Below are positions 7,762 to 16,901 of a stretch of 26,222 nt of DNA, in pieces; position 1 is the stretch's first letter, and the number at the start of each line of letters is the position of its first letter. Position numbers and translations under genes: made by a program. The notes below the pieces were generated by a model. That model was not told where the DNA came from and ran no database searches. It worked only from the letters and a program-made list of their open reading frames with translations. The stretch comes from Candidatus Aegiribacteria sp. (GTDB lineage: Bacteria > Fermentibacterota > Fermentibacteria > Fermentibacterales > Fermentibacteraceae), in assembly GCA_030634715.1 (NCBI GenBank), contig DAOWAG010000001.1, positions 1 to 26,222 of the forward strand, in the 5' to 3' direction.

Positions 7762-8145
7762 ATGAATTCTAATGCTATAACCTCTCAGGGTATTGACATT
7801 GTAAGTATCAGCAGAATCAAGAAAGCTGCTCAGCGAAGCGGTGAAAAATTTCTAACACGAATATTTACGTCAGATGAACTTCTCTCTCGAGATGATTTCG
7901 GTTTTCTTGCGGTACGTTTCGCTGCAAAGGAAGCTTTTTTCAAGGCTCTTGGCACCGGCATTTCCGATGGAGTCAGGTGGCATGATTTCTCCCTGCCTCC
8001 CGGACCCGAATATACTCTCAGACCGATCATTTCAGGAATGTCATATAAACTGCTTGCAGGGCGGCGAGTGCTTCTGAGCATCTCAAAAACATCGAGGACT
8101 GCAGTGGCTGTAATTGTGCTTGAGGGGAATAGTGAATCGGAATGA
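7762..8145 (+). CDS. acpS: Holo-[acyl-carrier-protein] synthase
   Basis: This 127-residue AcpS transfers 4'-phosphopantetheine from CoA to a serine of apo-ACP. The family signatures are [10 protein letters not shown] (magnesium-binding Asp), the RIFTSDEL segment, and [16 protein letters not shown] with the second metal ligand Glu. The C-terminal [19 protein letters not shown] strand replaces the usual SISH. The length is normal. AGGGAG (7748-7753) lies eight bases before the ATG. The stop codon overlaps the next gene by ATGA; AcpS next to the NAD(P)HX repair enzyme is a common bacterial pairing. Confidence 0.95.
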   Translation: MNSNAITSQGIDIVSISRIKKAAQRSGEKFLTRIFTSDELLSRDDFGFLAVRFAAKEAFFKALGTGISDGVRWHDFSLPPGPEYTLRPIISGMSYKLLAGRRVLLSISKTSRTAVAVIVLEGNSESE

Positions 8146-9653
8146 AATACTGGGTCACTCCTGAAGAAATGGCTTTGTTCGATACCAGGACAATTAACGC
8201 CGGGACTCCCGGCGATGTTCTGATGGAAAGGGCGGGTTCGTCCGCTGCTCTCGCCGCTATGTCGATGACACAACCTGATCAGGGATCTGTTCAGGTCTGG
8301 TGCGGTCCTGGAAACAACGGCGGAGACGGGCTTGTTCTCGCCAGATTGTTGAAGGAAAGGGGTTATGAAGTCTACGCAATCGTTGCAACTACACCTGGAA
8401 AGAGCCTTTCCCATGACTGTCAATCCAACCTGAGCCGATATGTCCAGTCCGGAGGAGATGCTCTTGCTCCGCAGAAAGTGAAAGATCTGCCAGCCTCTCC
8501 CACCCTGGTGGTTGATTCCCTGCTTGGTACAGGTTTCAGCGGTGAGTTGAAAGGCGTGTTTGCTGAGTGTACTGACATCATGAGAGGATACCAGTGTGGA
8601 ATTCTGGCAATTGATACTCCCACTGGAATTAATGGTACAACCGGTAGTGTCGATCCCCATACTTTGCGGGCAATTACTACGGTTACTTTCGCAGCGCCTA
8701 AAGCGGGACTGCTTCTCCCGCCGGGATGCGGGTATACAGGAAAGATTATTGTGTCAGATATCGGAATAGATATTGATCAGAATAATGAGCGGATGGTGCT
8801 GGGACTTAGCGAAGCTCATGCTCTTCTTCCTGATCGGCCATCCAACGCCCATAAGGGAACCTTTGGCAGGCTTCTGCTCATTGGGGGTTCCGAGAGTATG
8901 CCCGGAGCTCCTCAGCTCATGTCGCTTGGAGCTCTCCGGTCCGGAGCAGGACTTGTTTCTTTATCAGTTCCTCTTCCAGCCTATCCTCTCGTTGCAGGAA
9001 GAATACCAGAGGTTCTCAGTTCCTACTTTCTTCCCGGAGATCCCTCTGGATTACCCTTGAAGGATAACTTCAACGCTATAGCCATTGGCCCTGGAATGGG
9101 AAACAATCCTGCTACCATGAAACTTGTTACCTATGTGCTGCAACATTGTAAACTTCCTCTTGTTCTTGATGCTGACGCTCTTAACGTCCTTAGTGATCCT
9201 GCAAGCCAGCTGAGAAAATCCAAGTGCCAGGTCTTGATTACACCGCATCCGGGAGAACTTTCCCGCATGACAGAGTGTGACGCGTCAAATATAGAGAGCA
9301 GGACTGAAGCCGCTGCGAAACTTTCAAATTCTTCAGGAGCAACTGTTCTCCTCAAGGGAAAGCCTTCCATGGTTTTCAATCCCGATGGAGAATGCTGCCT
9401 GATTCCAACAGGTAACAGTGGTCTGGCTACAGGAGGAAGCGGTGATGTACTGACCGGCATAACATCCTCCCTCATGGCGCAGGGTCTGAATCCTTACGAA
9501 GCAGCTTTGCTTGGAGCATATGTACACGGTCTGTCGGCTGATATCGCTATTGAGAATTCTTCAGAGAGATCGCTGATACCCTCCGATGTGATTTCAAGCC
9601 TGGGCAGAGCATTCCGAACAATTGAAAATGGGAAACAGAGCGATCAACTGTAA
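8142..9653 (+). CDS. nnr: Bifunctional NAD(P)H-hydrate epimerase / ADP-dependent dehydratase
   Basis: This 503-residue enzyme repairs hydrated NADH and NADPH. The N-terminal YjeF_N epimerase domain (about residues 1-215) carries [26 protein letters not shown] and [10 protein letters not shown]. The C-terminal ribokinase-like dehydratase domain (about 225-495) carries [43 protein letters not shown] and the [16 protein letters not shown] anion-hole/catalytic motif. Both domains look intact and the length is the usual one for the fused form. Translation is coupled to acpS through ATGA, and the HD gene starts two bases after the stop. Confidence 0.96.
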   Translation: MKYWVTPEEMALFDTRTINAGTPGDVLMERAGSSAALAAMSMTQPDQGSVQVWCGPGNNGGDGLVLARLLKERGYEVYAIVATTPGKSLSHDCQSNLSRYVQSGGDALAPQKVKDLPASPTLVVDSLLGTGFSGELKGVFAECTDIMRGYQCGILAIDTPTGINGTTGSVDPHTLRAITTVTFAAPKAGLLLPPGCGYTGKIIVSDIGIDIDQNNERMVLGLSEAHALLPDRPSNAHKGTFGRLLLIGGSESMPGAPQLMSLGALRSGAGLVSLSVPLPAYPLVAGRIPEVLSSYFLPGDPSGLPLKDNFNAIAIGPGMGNNPATMKLVTYVLQHCKLPLVLDADALNVLSDPASQLRKSKCQVLITPHPGELSRMTECDASNIESRTEAAAKLSNSSGATVLLKGKPSMVFNPDGECCLIPTGNSGLATGGSGDVLTGITSSLMAQGLNPYEAALLGAYVHGLSADIAIENSSERSLIPSDVISSLGRAFRTIENGKQSDQL

Positions 9654-9655
9654 TT

Positions 9656-10213
9656 ATGCTTATTAACAGAGAAGAAGCATTGGAACTGCTTGAGAAGAAT
9701 CTGGGAAACATGAACCTCATTCGGCACTGTCTTGCTTCTGAGGCAGTCCTTCGCGCGCTCGCAGAGGACAGGGGTGAAGATCCTGATCTCTGGGGAATAA
9801 CCGGCCTGCTTCATGATATTGATTACGAACTCACTTCAGACGCTCCTGAAACACACGGCATGGTCGCGGCGGAAATCCTTGCTGATTATCTCCCTTCTGA
9901 ATCAATTCACGCTATCCAGTCTCACAACGCGGATAATAACGGAGTAGAAAGATCTTCGGATTTCGATTATCTTCTTGCGGCGGGAGAGTCTATCACCGGA
10001 CTGGTAGTCGCCGTTGCTCTTGTTTATCCGGATAAAAAACTGGCTTTAGTCAAGCCAAAATCCATTCTCAAACGGATGAACATGTCAGCCTTTGCCAGAT
10101 CTGTTCCAAGGGATACTATCAGAGAATGCTCAAAGGCAGGATATGATCTTGATGTGTTTACCGCTCTAGCGCTTAACGCGATGAAAGCCATCGCTGAAGA
10201 CATAGGATTGTGA
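9656..10213 (+). CDS. HD-domain putative phosphohydrolase
   Basis: This 185-residue protein has a helical HD fold. His24, the His53-Asp54 pair in GLLHDIDYE, and His67 are the likely metal ligands; His90 may add another. The last acidic ligand appears to be in the AAGESITGLV segment, where Glu111 stands at a position that is usually Asp. HD proteins of this small type are predicted phosphohydrolases or phosphodiesterases, with unknown substrate. It starts two bases after the nnr stop, so it is in the same transcript. It ends only five bases from the convergent radical SAM gene. Confidence 0.85.
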   Translation: MLINREEALELLEKNLGNMNLIRHCLASEAVLRALAEDRGEDPDLWGITGLLHDIDYELTSDAPETHGMVAAEILADYLPSESIHAIQSHNADNNGVERSSDFDYLLAAGESITGLVVAVALVYPDKKLALVKPKSILKRMNMSAFARSVPRDTIRECSKAGYDLDVFTALALNAMKAIAEDIGL

Positions 10214-10218
10214 TCTTT

Positions 10219-11625
10219 CTAGTAGTACCTGCTGCTGAAATATGTAAGCATACTGGAAACATATTCTCTGAAGGAGAGTTTGTAGGGGAACTCTCTCTGT
10301 TTGATACAATAACCCTTCCATAATTTGTCCATAAATCCGTATAGACCATCCAGAGGCAGTCTCATCAGTATCTTCAACATGTACCGTATCGCTTTGAACT
10401 CAATGCTGATTGCAAATAACTGACGCAGCCTTTTTCTTCTATCGTTGTCAGGAAGTTTGAGAATGCAATCATCAAAGAAAGAATCCGGGATAAAAGTCTC
10501 ATCATCCAGTAGACCCTGTTCTTTGCTGAATTCACAGATTCTTGTACGCGGATAGGGTTGCATCAACGTCGCAAAAGCGAAATCCGGCTGCACTTCATAG
10601 TTCATCCGGAGGGTATCAAGGTCATCCTCAAGCGTGCCAGTGGGAATACCAAGAATGTTCTGGGTTACCAGCTTGATGCCGCTTTGCTTGACAGACCGGC
10701 AGGCATTCAGCAGATCCTCGTTGCTGAGATCACGATTGAGCACATTCTTCCTTAAACGACTGCTGGCCGCTTCCAGAGCCATTTTCACGCTGATGCAGCC
10801 CGCTTCCGCAAGCAGTTCCATAATCTCATCCGTAACCAGATTGGCTCTGAGATGACAATGAAACGGAAGAGCTATTTCACCGCTGTACTTTTGACAGAAT
10901 TCTCTGACCCAGTCATGATCAAGTATGAAGATGTCATCCTGAAAAATGATCATCTGAAGCTCGGTGTTTTCTTCCTTCAGTTCTTTCAGCTCATCGATTA
11001 CATTCCCGACTGATCTTCTTCTGCAATACTTTCCAAGACCCTTGTACATCTGTCTGTAACTCTGATTGAAGCAGTAACTGCAATTGTAGGGACATCCCCT
11101 GCCGGTAATACAGAATACAGCTTTTTTATTCTCTCCCGGCAGGAGATTTCTTTGTGGAAACGGGATTGTGTCGAGGTCTTCCACCAGGGGAAGAATTCGG
11201 TTTTCAAGAATTTGTCCATTCTCCCGATAGATAAGATTACCGACATCTCCTATCGATCTTCTTCCCTCCAGAGCCTCCAGAAATTGCGGAAACGCTGTCT
11301 CGGCTTCACCACGCATGGCAAAATCAAGCCATGGGTTCTCCTCCATCACCTCGGGGAAGAACGTCGGATGAGCCCCTCCCATTATCGTAAGAACTCCTGT
11401 AGCTTCTTTAAGCCTTTTCGCTACTTCGCTGTATTTCCTGTGGAATCCTGTGGTGGTTCCAAACGCCAGAATATCCGGCGCTTCATCCCGAACACAATCT
11501 GTAAGGTCCTTCATATTCAATGAAAGAGTGCTGATTTCATGACCGAGTTCACTTACAATCGATGCGATGTAACCGATACCCAGGGGTATTGTTATGTTGT
11601 CATGAACCAGGAATAAAACCTTCAT
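10219..11625 (-). CDS. B12-binding-type radical SAM protein
   Basis: This 468-residue protein begins with a Rossmann-like domain of the B12-binding radical SAM type (about residues 1-130, with PLGIGYIASIV, GTTTG and IMGGAHPTF). The usual DxHxxG cobalamin motif is not seen, so cobalamin may not be bound through histidine. The radical SAM core follows, with Cys178, Cys182 and Cys185 in RGCPYNCSYC binding the [4Fe-4S] cluster. A helical C-terminal region (about 390-468) may contact the membrane. The substrate cannot be named; relatives include methyltransferases and lipid- or antibiotic-modifying enzymes. It lies 37 bp downstream of iorB on the same strand and is probably the last gene of that operon. 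Confidence 0.85.
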   Translation of the reverse strand: MKVLFLVHDNITIPLGIGYIASIVSELGHEISTLSLNMKDLTDCVRDEAPDILAFGTTTGFHRKYSEVAKRLKEATGVLTIMGGAHPTFFPEVMEENPWLDFAMRGEAETAFPQFLEALEGRRSIGDVGNLIYRENGQILENRILPLVEDLDTIPFPQRNLLPGENKKAVFCITGRGCPYNCSYCFNQSYRQMYKGLGKYCRRRSVGNVIDELKELKEENTELQMIIFQDDIFILDHDWVREFCQKYSGEIALPFHCHLRANLVTDEIMELLAEAGCISVKMALEAASSRLRKNVLNRDLSNEDLLNACRSVKQSGIKLVTQNILGIPTGTLEDDLDTLRMNYEVQPDFAFATLMQPYPRTRICEFSKEQGLLDDETFIPDSFFDDCILKLPDNDRRKRLRQLFAISIEFKAIRYMLKILMRLPLDGLYGFMDKLWKGYCIKQREFPYKLSFREYVSSMLTYFSSRYY

Positions 11626-11662
11626 GCTGCTTGAACTGGATCCTGAATTAACACTTTGACTA

Positions 11663-12247
11663 TCATTCTATTCCTGACAGGTTTCTCCCTTTTCTGAAAG
11701 CTTCAATGTTCACATCGAGAGCTTTTTGCGGAACTCTTTGCTCGACAGCCCTGTACCAGTAATCCTCTTTGATCGGAATAAAAGTAGACGCTGCTCCTAT
11801 CAGTACCACATTGACCACTCTGAGGTTGCCCAGTTCCTCGGCTATCTCCAGCGCTGGAACCATTCTGCACGGTATGCTCTGCTCATCCATCATGGAGATC
11901 ACATCGGGATACACAGCATGTCCGGTATTAACCGTCATTGGAGTTATCTCGAGATCACAAGATAACAGTGTTCCAGAAGGTTTCAAAAAGGGTGCCCATC
12001 TCAGAGCCTCCATCTTTTCCATTGACAGGATAAGATCAGCTGTGCCTTTTTCCACCAGAGGACTGTACACCTTCTCTCCGAACCTGACATGACTGGAGAC
12101 GCTTCCGCCTCTCTGGGACATCCCGTGAACCTCGCTTTTCTTGACGTCGTTGCCAGCCAGCCTTGCCGCTTCGCAGAGGATTTCGCTAGCTAACAGAATT
12201 CCCTGACCTCCTGTGCCGCATATGATTACATTGGTTACGGGTTTCAT
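11663..12247 (-). CDS. iorB: Indolepyruvate:ferredoxin oxidoreductase, beta subunit
   Basis: This 194-residue IorB is the gamma-domain-like subunit of the 2-oxoacid:ferredoxin oxidoreductase. It has NVIICGTGGQGILLASEIL, the EVHGMSQRGGSVSSHVRFG signature and a C-terminal helix. With IorA it oxidises aryl-pyruvates (indolepyruvate, phenylpyruvate, hydroxyphenylpyruvate) to aryl-acetyl-CoA and passes electrons to ferredoxin. Its ATG overlaps the iorA stop as ATGA, so the two subunits are translationally coupled. Substrate preference is taken from the family, not from visible active-site residues. Confidence 0.94.
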   Translation of the reverse strand: MKPVTNVIICGTGGQGILLASEILCEAARLAGNDVKKSEVHGMSQRGGSVSSHVRFGEKVYSPLVEKGTADLILSMEKMEALRWAPFLKPSGTLLSCDLEITPMTVNTGHAVYPDVISMMDEQSIPCRMVPALEIAEELGNLRVVNVVLIGAASTFIPIKEDYWYRAVEQRVPQKALDVNIEAFRKGRNLSGIE

Positions 12248-14028
12248 TCCAATCCCTCCATGTCCTTCGAGATAGCGTCAACAGGACAAACCTGAACGCA
12301 AAGGTCGCAATTAGGCCAGCAGAGAAATTTGCTGATATCGGGCTTTTCGTCTGCCCAGCTGATTGCGGGGCATCCGAGTTTCATACAGAGCTTGCACCCT
12401 ATGCATTTCTCCGGATCGAGCAGGGCAACACTCTTCGTAGGCGGTCTGTAGCACATAACACAGGGTCGTCTTGTGATAATTACTGAAAGTTCGTTCCTTT
12501 CAAACTCTTCCTTGAAGACTTTCTCCATCTCTGTGAGATCATGCGGGTCGATAATCCTGATGTGCTTCACTCCACAGGCGGAGACAAGCTTGACAAGATC
12601 AAGCACAGGCGCGGGTTCTCCCCTCAGGTTCTTCCCTGTCGTGGGATTCTCCTGACCTCCTGTCATCGCGGTAAGACTGTTGTCCATAATCATTACAGTG
12701 CCGGTATTGCCATTGTAGACCATGTCTATGAGTCCGGTTACGCCTGAATGCACAAAAGTTGACTCGCCTATGGCAGCAACAAGTTTTCCCATTCCCTCTC
12801 TGCCAACCGCTTTTTCAATACCGCTCAGCACTCCAATGGATGCGCCCATGCAGACAGTTGTCTCAAGTGCGTTGAAGGGCGGCATGAGTCCGAGAGTATA
12901 GCAGCCTATATCCCCTGTGGAACTACCATTCAGCTTGCTCAGGCAGTAGAAAGCGCCTCTGTGAGGGCAACCGGGGCAGAGCACAGGAGGTCTGGCGGGA
13001 AGTTTTGGTTCGAAATATGTGACAGCTTTTGTTGTCCCCGGATGAAGAGCTTTTCTGACCAGCTCCGGGTTCAGTTCACCCTCATTTGTAATTATATCCT
13101 TACCGATCGCGGGAATGAGGAATTTAGAACGGACTCTTTCTTCGAGGAATGGTTCCCCTTCTTCGATAAATATTACTTTATCGACCATCTCGACAAATTT
13201 CTCTATAAGGTTCCACGGCAATGGATTGGACATGCCCATCTTCAGCAGGCATGCTTCCGGACAAACCTCTTTGACGTACTGGTACGATATTCCGCTTGTA
13301 ATGATACCGACAGACCGGTCACCATCCTCTATCCAGTTGAGAGAACTTTCGGAGCCCCAGGCGGAAAGATCGTTGAGTCTTTTAACAACTCTAGAATGCA
13401 TTTTCCTTGCGTTCGAAGGGATGGGTACTCTCTTGGCTATGTCAGTCACATACCCCTTCACGGGGACTTCAATTCGGGGACCAACCTTCACGATACTCTT
13501 GGAGTGACAGATCCTCGTGGTGACTCTGATGAGGACGGGAGTGTCGAAATCCTCGGATATTGAAAACGCCTCTATGACCATGTCCTTTGCTTCCTGACTG
13601 TCGGAAGGCTCAAGACAGACTACTTTCGCTGCTCTCGCCATTAAACGGTTGTCCTGTTCATTCTGGCTGGAATGCATACCCGGATCATCCGCGGACACAA
13701 TGACTATTCCCCCTGTTGCTCCTATGTAGCTGAGAGTGAAGAGAGGATCGGCAGCTACGTTGAGACCAACATGCTTCATTGCGGATAATACTCTTGCTCC
13801 TGCGAAAGAAGCACCGGCAATAACCTCAAGACCGACTTTTTCATTGGGAGCCCATTGAGCGTCAATCTCGTCGTATTCATCTCCGATTGCTTCAAGTATT
13901 TCCGTTGAAGGTGTTCCCGGGTAGGCTGAAGCGAAATGCACTCCGGCTTCCCAGGCGCCTCTTGCAATGGCTTCGTTTCCTGAGAGAAGGAGAGTTCCGT
14001 CTACAACTGTATTGAGTTTTTTTCTCAT
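12244..14028 (-). CDS. iorA: Indolepyruvate:ferredoxin oxidoreductase, alpha subunit
   Basis: This 594-residue IorA has the pyrimidine-binding domain first (LLSGNEAIARGAWEAG, SAYPGTPST). The TPP pyrophosphate-binding half follows, with VLCPGCPHRGAFY, GDIGCYTLG and MDNSLTAMTGG. A C-terminal ferredoxin domain has two [4Fe-4S] motifs: CIGCKLCMKLGCP, and the more open CWPNCDLCVQVCP. It makes acyl-CoA from 2-oxo acids with ferredoxin as acceptor. AAAGGCGG precedes the ATG. It follows buk by 29 bp in the same operon, which suggests that its acyl-CoA product is the substrate for Ptb and Buk. Confidence 0.96.
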   Translation of the reverse strand: MRKKLNTVVDGTLLLSGNEAIARGAWEAGVHFASAYPGTPSTEILEAIGDEYDEIDAQWAPNEKVGLEVIAGASFAGARVLSAMKHVGLNVAADPLFTLSYIGATGGIVIVSADDPGMHSSQNEQDNRLMARAAKVVCLEPSDSQEAKDMVIEAFSISEDFDTPVLIRVTTRICHSKSIVKVGPRIEVPVKGYVTDIAKRVPIPSNARKMHSRVVKRLNDLSAWGSESSLNWIEDGDRSVGIITSGISYQYVKEVCPEACLLKMGMSNPLPWNLIEKFVEMVDKVIFIEEGEPFLEERVRSKFLIPAIGKDIITNEGELNPELVRKALHPGTTKAVTYFEPKLPARPPVLCPGCPHRGAFYCLSKLNGSSTGDIGCYTLGLMPPFNALETTVCMGASIGVLSGIEKAVGREGMGKLVAAIGESTFVHSGVTGLIDMVYNGNTGTVMIMDNSLTAMTGGQENPTTGKNLRGEPAPVLDLVKLVSACGVKHIRIIDPHDLTEMEKVFKEEFERNELSVIITRRPCVMCYRPPTKSVALLDPEKCIGCKLCMKLGCPAISWADEKPDISKFLCWPNCDLCVQVCPVDAISKDMEGLE

Positions 14029-14057
14029 ATGCCGCCTTTCTGACTGTCTCTCATCAA

Positions 14058-15140
14058 TTATTCGTACGTCTTTTCTTCCTCAACTGAATCCAGAACCCTG
14101 AGCACGCCTCTAACAAGAGCTTCCAGCTCTTCTTCACCAGGGAAAACAATCACTTCTCCGAGGAACCCCAGACCCGCCCTCAGCCTGTCCGTCATCCATG
14201 TGTTATGCGCAATTCCTCCAGTAATTACAATGGCATTCACATCTCCTTGAAGGGCAGCCGCCATTGCACCGCCTTCCTTTATTATCTGATATGCCATCGC
14301 TCTCAGGGCCAGATCTGCTTTTTCGTCCCCCTCTTCCGCTCTCAAGAGGGCTTCTCCCACATGATCTGTTCCCGTATAGGCAAAGAGACCCCCCTCTTTG
14401 AGGAGCATCTTTTTCATGTCCTTCCAGTCATACTCCCCTGAAAGGCACAGGCGGACAAGACCTGTTGTTGGAAGTGCTCCAACCCTCTGAGGGCTGAACG
14501 GGCCTCCATCATTTGCATGGCTTGTATCAATCATCCGCCCCTTTCTCAGGGCATTTACCGACACTCCACTTCCAAGGTGCAGAACAACAAGATTGATTTC
14601 ATCAAGATTTCGTTCAAGTCTTTCTGCCGCTTTATACGCAACCATTCGGATATTGAGAGCATGGCTCAGACTTATTCTCGGAAGACACGGGAGACCTGAA
14701 AGTCTAGCCTCGTCAATCATTTCATCAACGCACACAGGGTCGACAATGAACGACGGGAGATTGGAAGATTCCGCAATACTGTATGCAAGAAGGGCTCCCA
14801 GATTTGACGGATGGTCAGCCTGCAGAGTCGTTCCTTCCTCTATGTCTTCAATAAGCTTTTTGTTAACTCTGTAGGTTCCGCTTTTCAGGGGCTTGAAAGC
14901 TCCACCCCTTCCCACAACAGCCGTCAGGTCTGAAATGTCATGTCCCGCCTCTGCAAGGGTATTCAGGATAATTTCTTTTCGAAATTCATGTTGATCAAAT
15001 GTGGCTTTAAATTTACCAAGTTCTTCCTGCAGATGCCGAACATTTTGCTCAAACAGCTGCTCTGTTTCCCGGAATAGACCCAGTTTTGTAGAAGTACCTC
15101 CCGGGTTGATCGCCAGTATCAATCTTCCTTCGTCAGGCAT
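14058..15140 (-). CDS. buk: Butyrate kinase (acyl-phosphate kinase)
   Basis: This 360-residue ASKHA-family kinase makes ATP and a carboxylic acid from an acyl phosphate. The visible motifs are NPGGTSTKLGLF (phosphate 1), VVGRGG, VLHLGSGVSV, GGPFSPQRVGALP and ITGGIAHN (adenosine). The length fits Buk rather than the longer acetate kinase. Its start overlaps the ptb stop by 8 bp, with a GGAGG Shine-Dalgarno inside the end of ptb. Acyl-chain preference cannot be read here. Beside IorAB it may act on branched-chain or aryl-acetyl phosphates instead of, or as well as, butyryl phosphate. Confidence 0.95.
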   Translation of the reverse strand: MPDEGRLILAINPGGTSTKLGLFRETEQLFEQNVRHLQEELGKFKATFDQHEFRKEIILNTLAEAGHDISDLTAVVGRGGAFKPLKSGTYRVNKKLIEDIEEGTTLQADHPSNLGALLAYSIAESSNLPSFIVDPVCVDEMIDEARLSGLPCLPRISLSHALNIRMVAYKAAERLERNLDEINLVVLHLGSGVSVNALRKGRMIDTSHANDGGPFSPQRVGALPTTGLVRLCLSGEYDWKDMKKMLLKEGGLFAYTGTDHVGEALLRAEEGDEKADLALRAMAYQIIKEGGAMAAALQGDVNAIVITGGIAHNTWMTDRLRAGLGFLGEVIVFPGEEELEALVRGVLRVLDSVEEEKTYE

Positions 15141-16035
15141 TGCGTCCTCCGGAGACTACCACTCCAAGAGCAAGTGAATTCAGTTTTGTCAACGGTTTAT
15201 CAGAGCGTGACAGCATCACCACCGGAGCAGCCGCTCCCATGATCAAGCCTCCTATCTCCGCCCCAGCCATATACATCAATCCTTTCGCAAGAATGTTGCC
15301 GCATGCTATGTCAGGCACAACGAGTATATTTGCTTTCCCGGCAACCGGACCAGAAATATTCTTAATCAACGCGGATTCAGTATCCAGAGCTCCATCAACT
15401 GCTACCGGTCCAAGAACTTCCAGCCCGGGAATACCCCTGCTGGCTATTTCCGAGAAGAGGATTGTCTCGGGCATCTTGGGATTCTCTGTTTCTATCGCGG
15501 AAAGCAGAGCAACAAGAGGTTTCTCCGCACCCAGTTCCATTATCACATCGGACGCATTGAGCGCTATCTGTACGAATGTGTCAGCCTCGGGTCTTATGTT
15601 CATTCCGCCGTCGGTGATTATGATTAATCTATCCATATTCCGGACATACACTAAAGCAACATGACTTAAAATCCTGCCTGTACGAAGGCCTGTATCCGTG
15701 TCAAGCATAGCTTTCTGGAATATCGATGTTTTCAGCATACCCTTCATGAGGATTGAAGCCTCTCCTGAGCTGACAATTCTTACAGCTTCTGCAGCTGCTT
15801 TCTCAGGGTCATCTGTATCCACGATCTCTATCCCTGACGGAAGTTTCTTCCCCAGGCTTGAAAGTGTCTCTTTAACGCCCGATACGGGACCGAAGACAAC
15901 CACCGATGCCAGATCCTCCTCCACAGCGGTAATCAGGGCGTTCATAGAGGCAGGGTCATGCCCCATCGGAACGGACACTCTTGCATCGGAAATATCTTTC
16001 GCGGCCTGTCTGATTTCTAAGAAATTCTTGAACAA
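15133..16035 (-). CDS. ptb: Phosphate butyryltransferase (phosphate acyltransferase)
   Basis: This 300-residue Ptb belongs to the phosphate acetyl/butyryltransferase family and exchanges CoA for phosphate on an acyl-CoA. Recognisable segments are ILMKGMLKTSIFQKAML, LSHVALVY, ITDGGMNIRP, VPDIACGNILAKGLMYMAGA and GLIMGAAAPVVMLSRSD. Its length fits Ptb. The start is TTG at 16035, preceded by GGGAGGGTGA four bases upstream. It is the first gene of the ptb-buk-iorA-iorB-radical SAM operon. The 144-bp divergent gap to the HAD gene must hold its promoter; a TATGAT-like -10 is visible there but no good -35. Confidence 0.95.
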   Translation of the reverse strand: MFKNFLEIRQAAKDISDARVSVPMGHDPASMNALITAVEEDLASVVVFGPVSGVKETLSSLGKKLPSGIEIVDTDDPEKAAAEAVRIVSSGEASILMKGMLKTSIFQKAMLDTDTGLRTGRILSHVALVYVRNMDRLIIITDGGMNIRPEADTFVQIALNASDVIMELGAEKPLVALLSAIETENPKMPETILFSEIASRGIPGLEVLGPVAVDGALDTESALIKNISGPVAGKANILVVPDIACGNILAKGLMYMAGAEIGGLIMGAAAPVVMLSRSDKPLTKLNSLALGVVVSGGRNA

Positions 16036-16179
16036 ATCACCCTCCCTGTGAGCCGTTTATCATAGTATCGATATTTCACAGCTTACTTTTATTAAAGAAA
16101 TGCAGTGGTCTCATGGCTGTCGGATTTTGTATTATGTAACCAGATTCACTCAAGGCCAAGGTGATAAGGATGGATAGGA

Positions 16180-16887
16180 ATGATTGAATATTCCGATACC
16201 GTATCAGATGATCTGACAGAGGCATGGAATAAATGTTATGCTGTTCTTTTTGATTTTGACGGGGTTCTTGCGGATAGTGAGCCCTTTTTCAGAAAATCCT
16301 GGAATGCTGCCCTGGAACCGTGGGGTCATTCAGTTTCCCCTGAGGATTACTGGCTGTACTGGTCCTCTCTAGGTGAGGGTCTTAAAGGTGAGATCAACCG
16401 ACTCGATCTTAAGGGAATTGATGTTGATCAGGCCGTTTCTTCTCAGAGGAAAATATATGAAGGTTATTGCAGACGAGGTGACATCCCGCTTTTCCCTAAG
16501 GTGCCGGAATTGCTTGCCATCCTTTCCTCAGAAGAAGATAGGTCTTCTCGACCCTGCTGTATTGCATCGAATACGCCTTCATCGCTAGTCAGGGCTATTC
16601 TACAGCCTTACATTCCGCAAATGCCTTATATTGTTGGAGGAGAAGGTTTAAGGAAAAAGCCAGCTCCTGATATCTTTCTGCTCGCTGCTTCAAAGCTGGG
16701 TGCGAGTCCCTCCGACACTCTTGTTTTCGAGGATTCGTGGAAAGGCATCAGAGCGGCGGAGGAAGGCGGGTTTCAGAGTGTTCTTGTGTTTAACAGCCTG
16801 AATCAAGGACTTGACATTAAGTCAAGATATGCAATTAACGGCATTGGATCTATTCTCACGCTCCTTGAAACAACAGAAAGGAATTGA
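16180..16887 (+). CDS. HAD-superfamily hydrolase, phosphoglucomutase/phosphatase-like
   Basis: This 235-residue HAD enzyme has all four motifs. LFDFDGVLADSE carries nucleophile Asp25 and acid/base Asp27; Ser129 is in CIASNT; Lys159 is in RKKPAPDIF; Glu183-Asp184 are in VFEDSWKGIRAA. A helical cap fills residues 30-100. The family covers sugar-phosphate phosphatases and beta-phosphoglucomutases, and the substrate is not predictable. AAGGATGG lies about six bases before the ATG. It is divergent from ptb and is followed directly by the membrane protein gene, with sugar-related functions further downstream. Confidence 0.9.
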   Translation: MIEYSDTVSDDLTEAWNKCYAVLFDFDGVLADSEPFFRKSWNAALEPWGHSVSPEDYWLYWSSLGEGLKGEINRLDLKGIDVDQAVSSQRKIYEGYCRRGDIPLFPKVPELLAILSSEEDRSSRPCCIASNTPSSLVRAILQPYIPQMPYIVGGEGLRKKPAPDIFLLAASKLGASPSDTLVFEDSWKGIRAAEEGGFQSVLVFNSLNQGLDIKSRYAINGIGSILTLLETTERN

Positions 16888-16901
16888 GAGAGGAAAGCAG
16901 C

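Noticed and set aside
7830..8660. 276-codon minus-strand open frame
   Set aside because: It is antisense to acpS and the start of the NAD(P)HX repair gene, both of which have strong family motifs.
12961..13563. 200-codon plus-strand open frame (and a 130-codon one at 13115-13507)
   Set aside because: They lie entirely opposite the well-supported iorA gene, have no recognisable motifs, and have no suitable Shine-Dalgarno sequence.
15140..15664. 174-codon plus-strand open frame
   Set aside because: It is antisense to ptb and low in complexity; ptb is certain.
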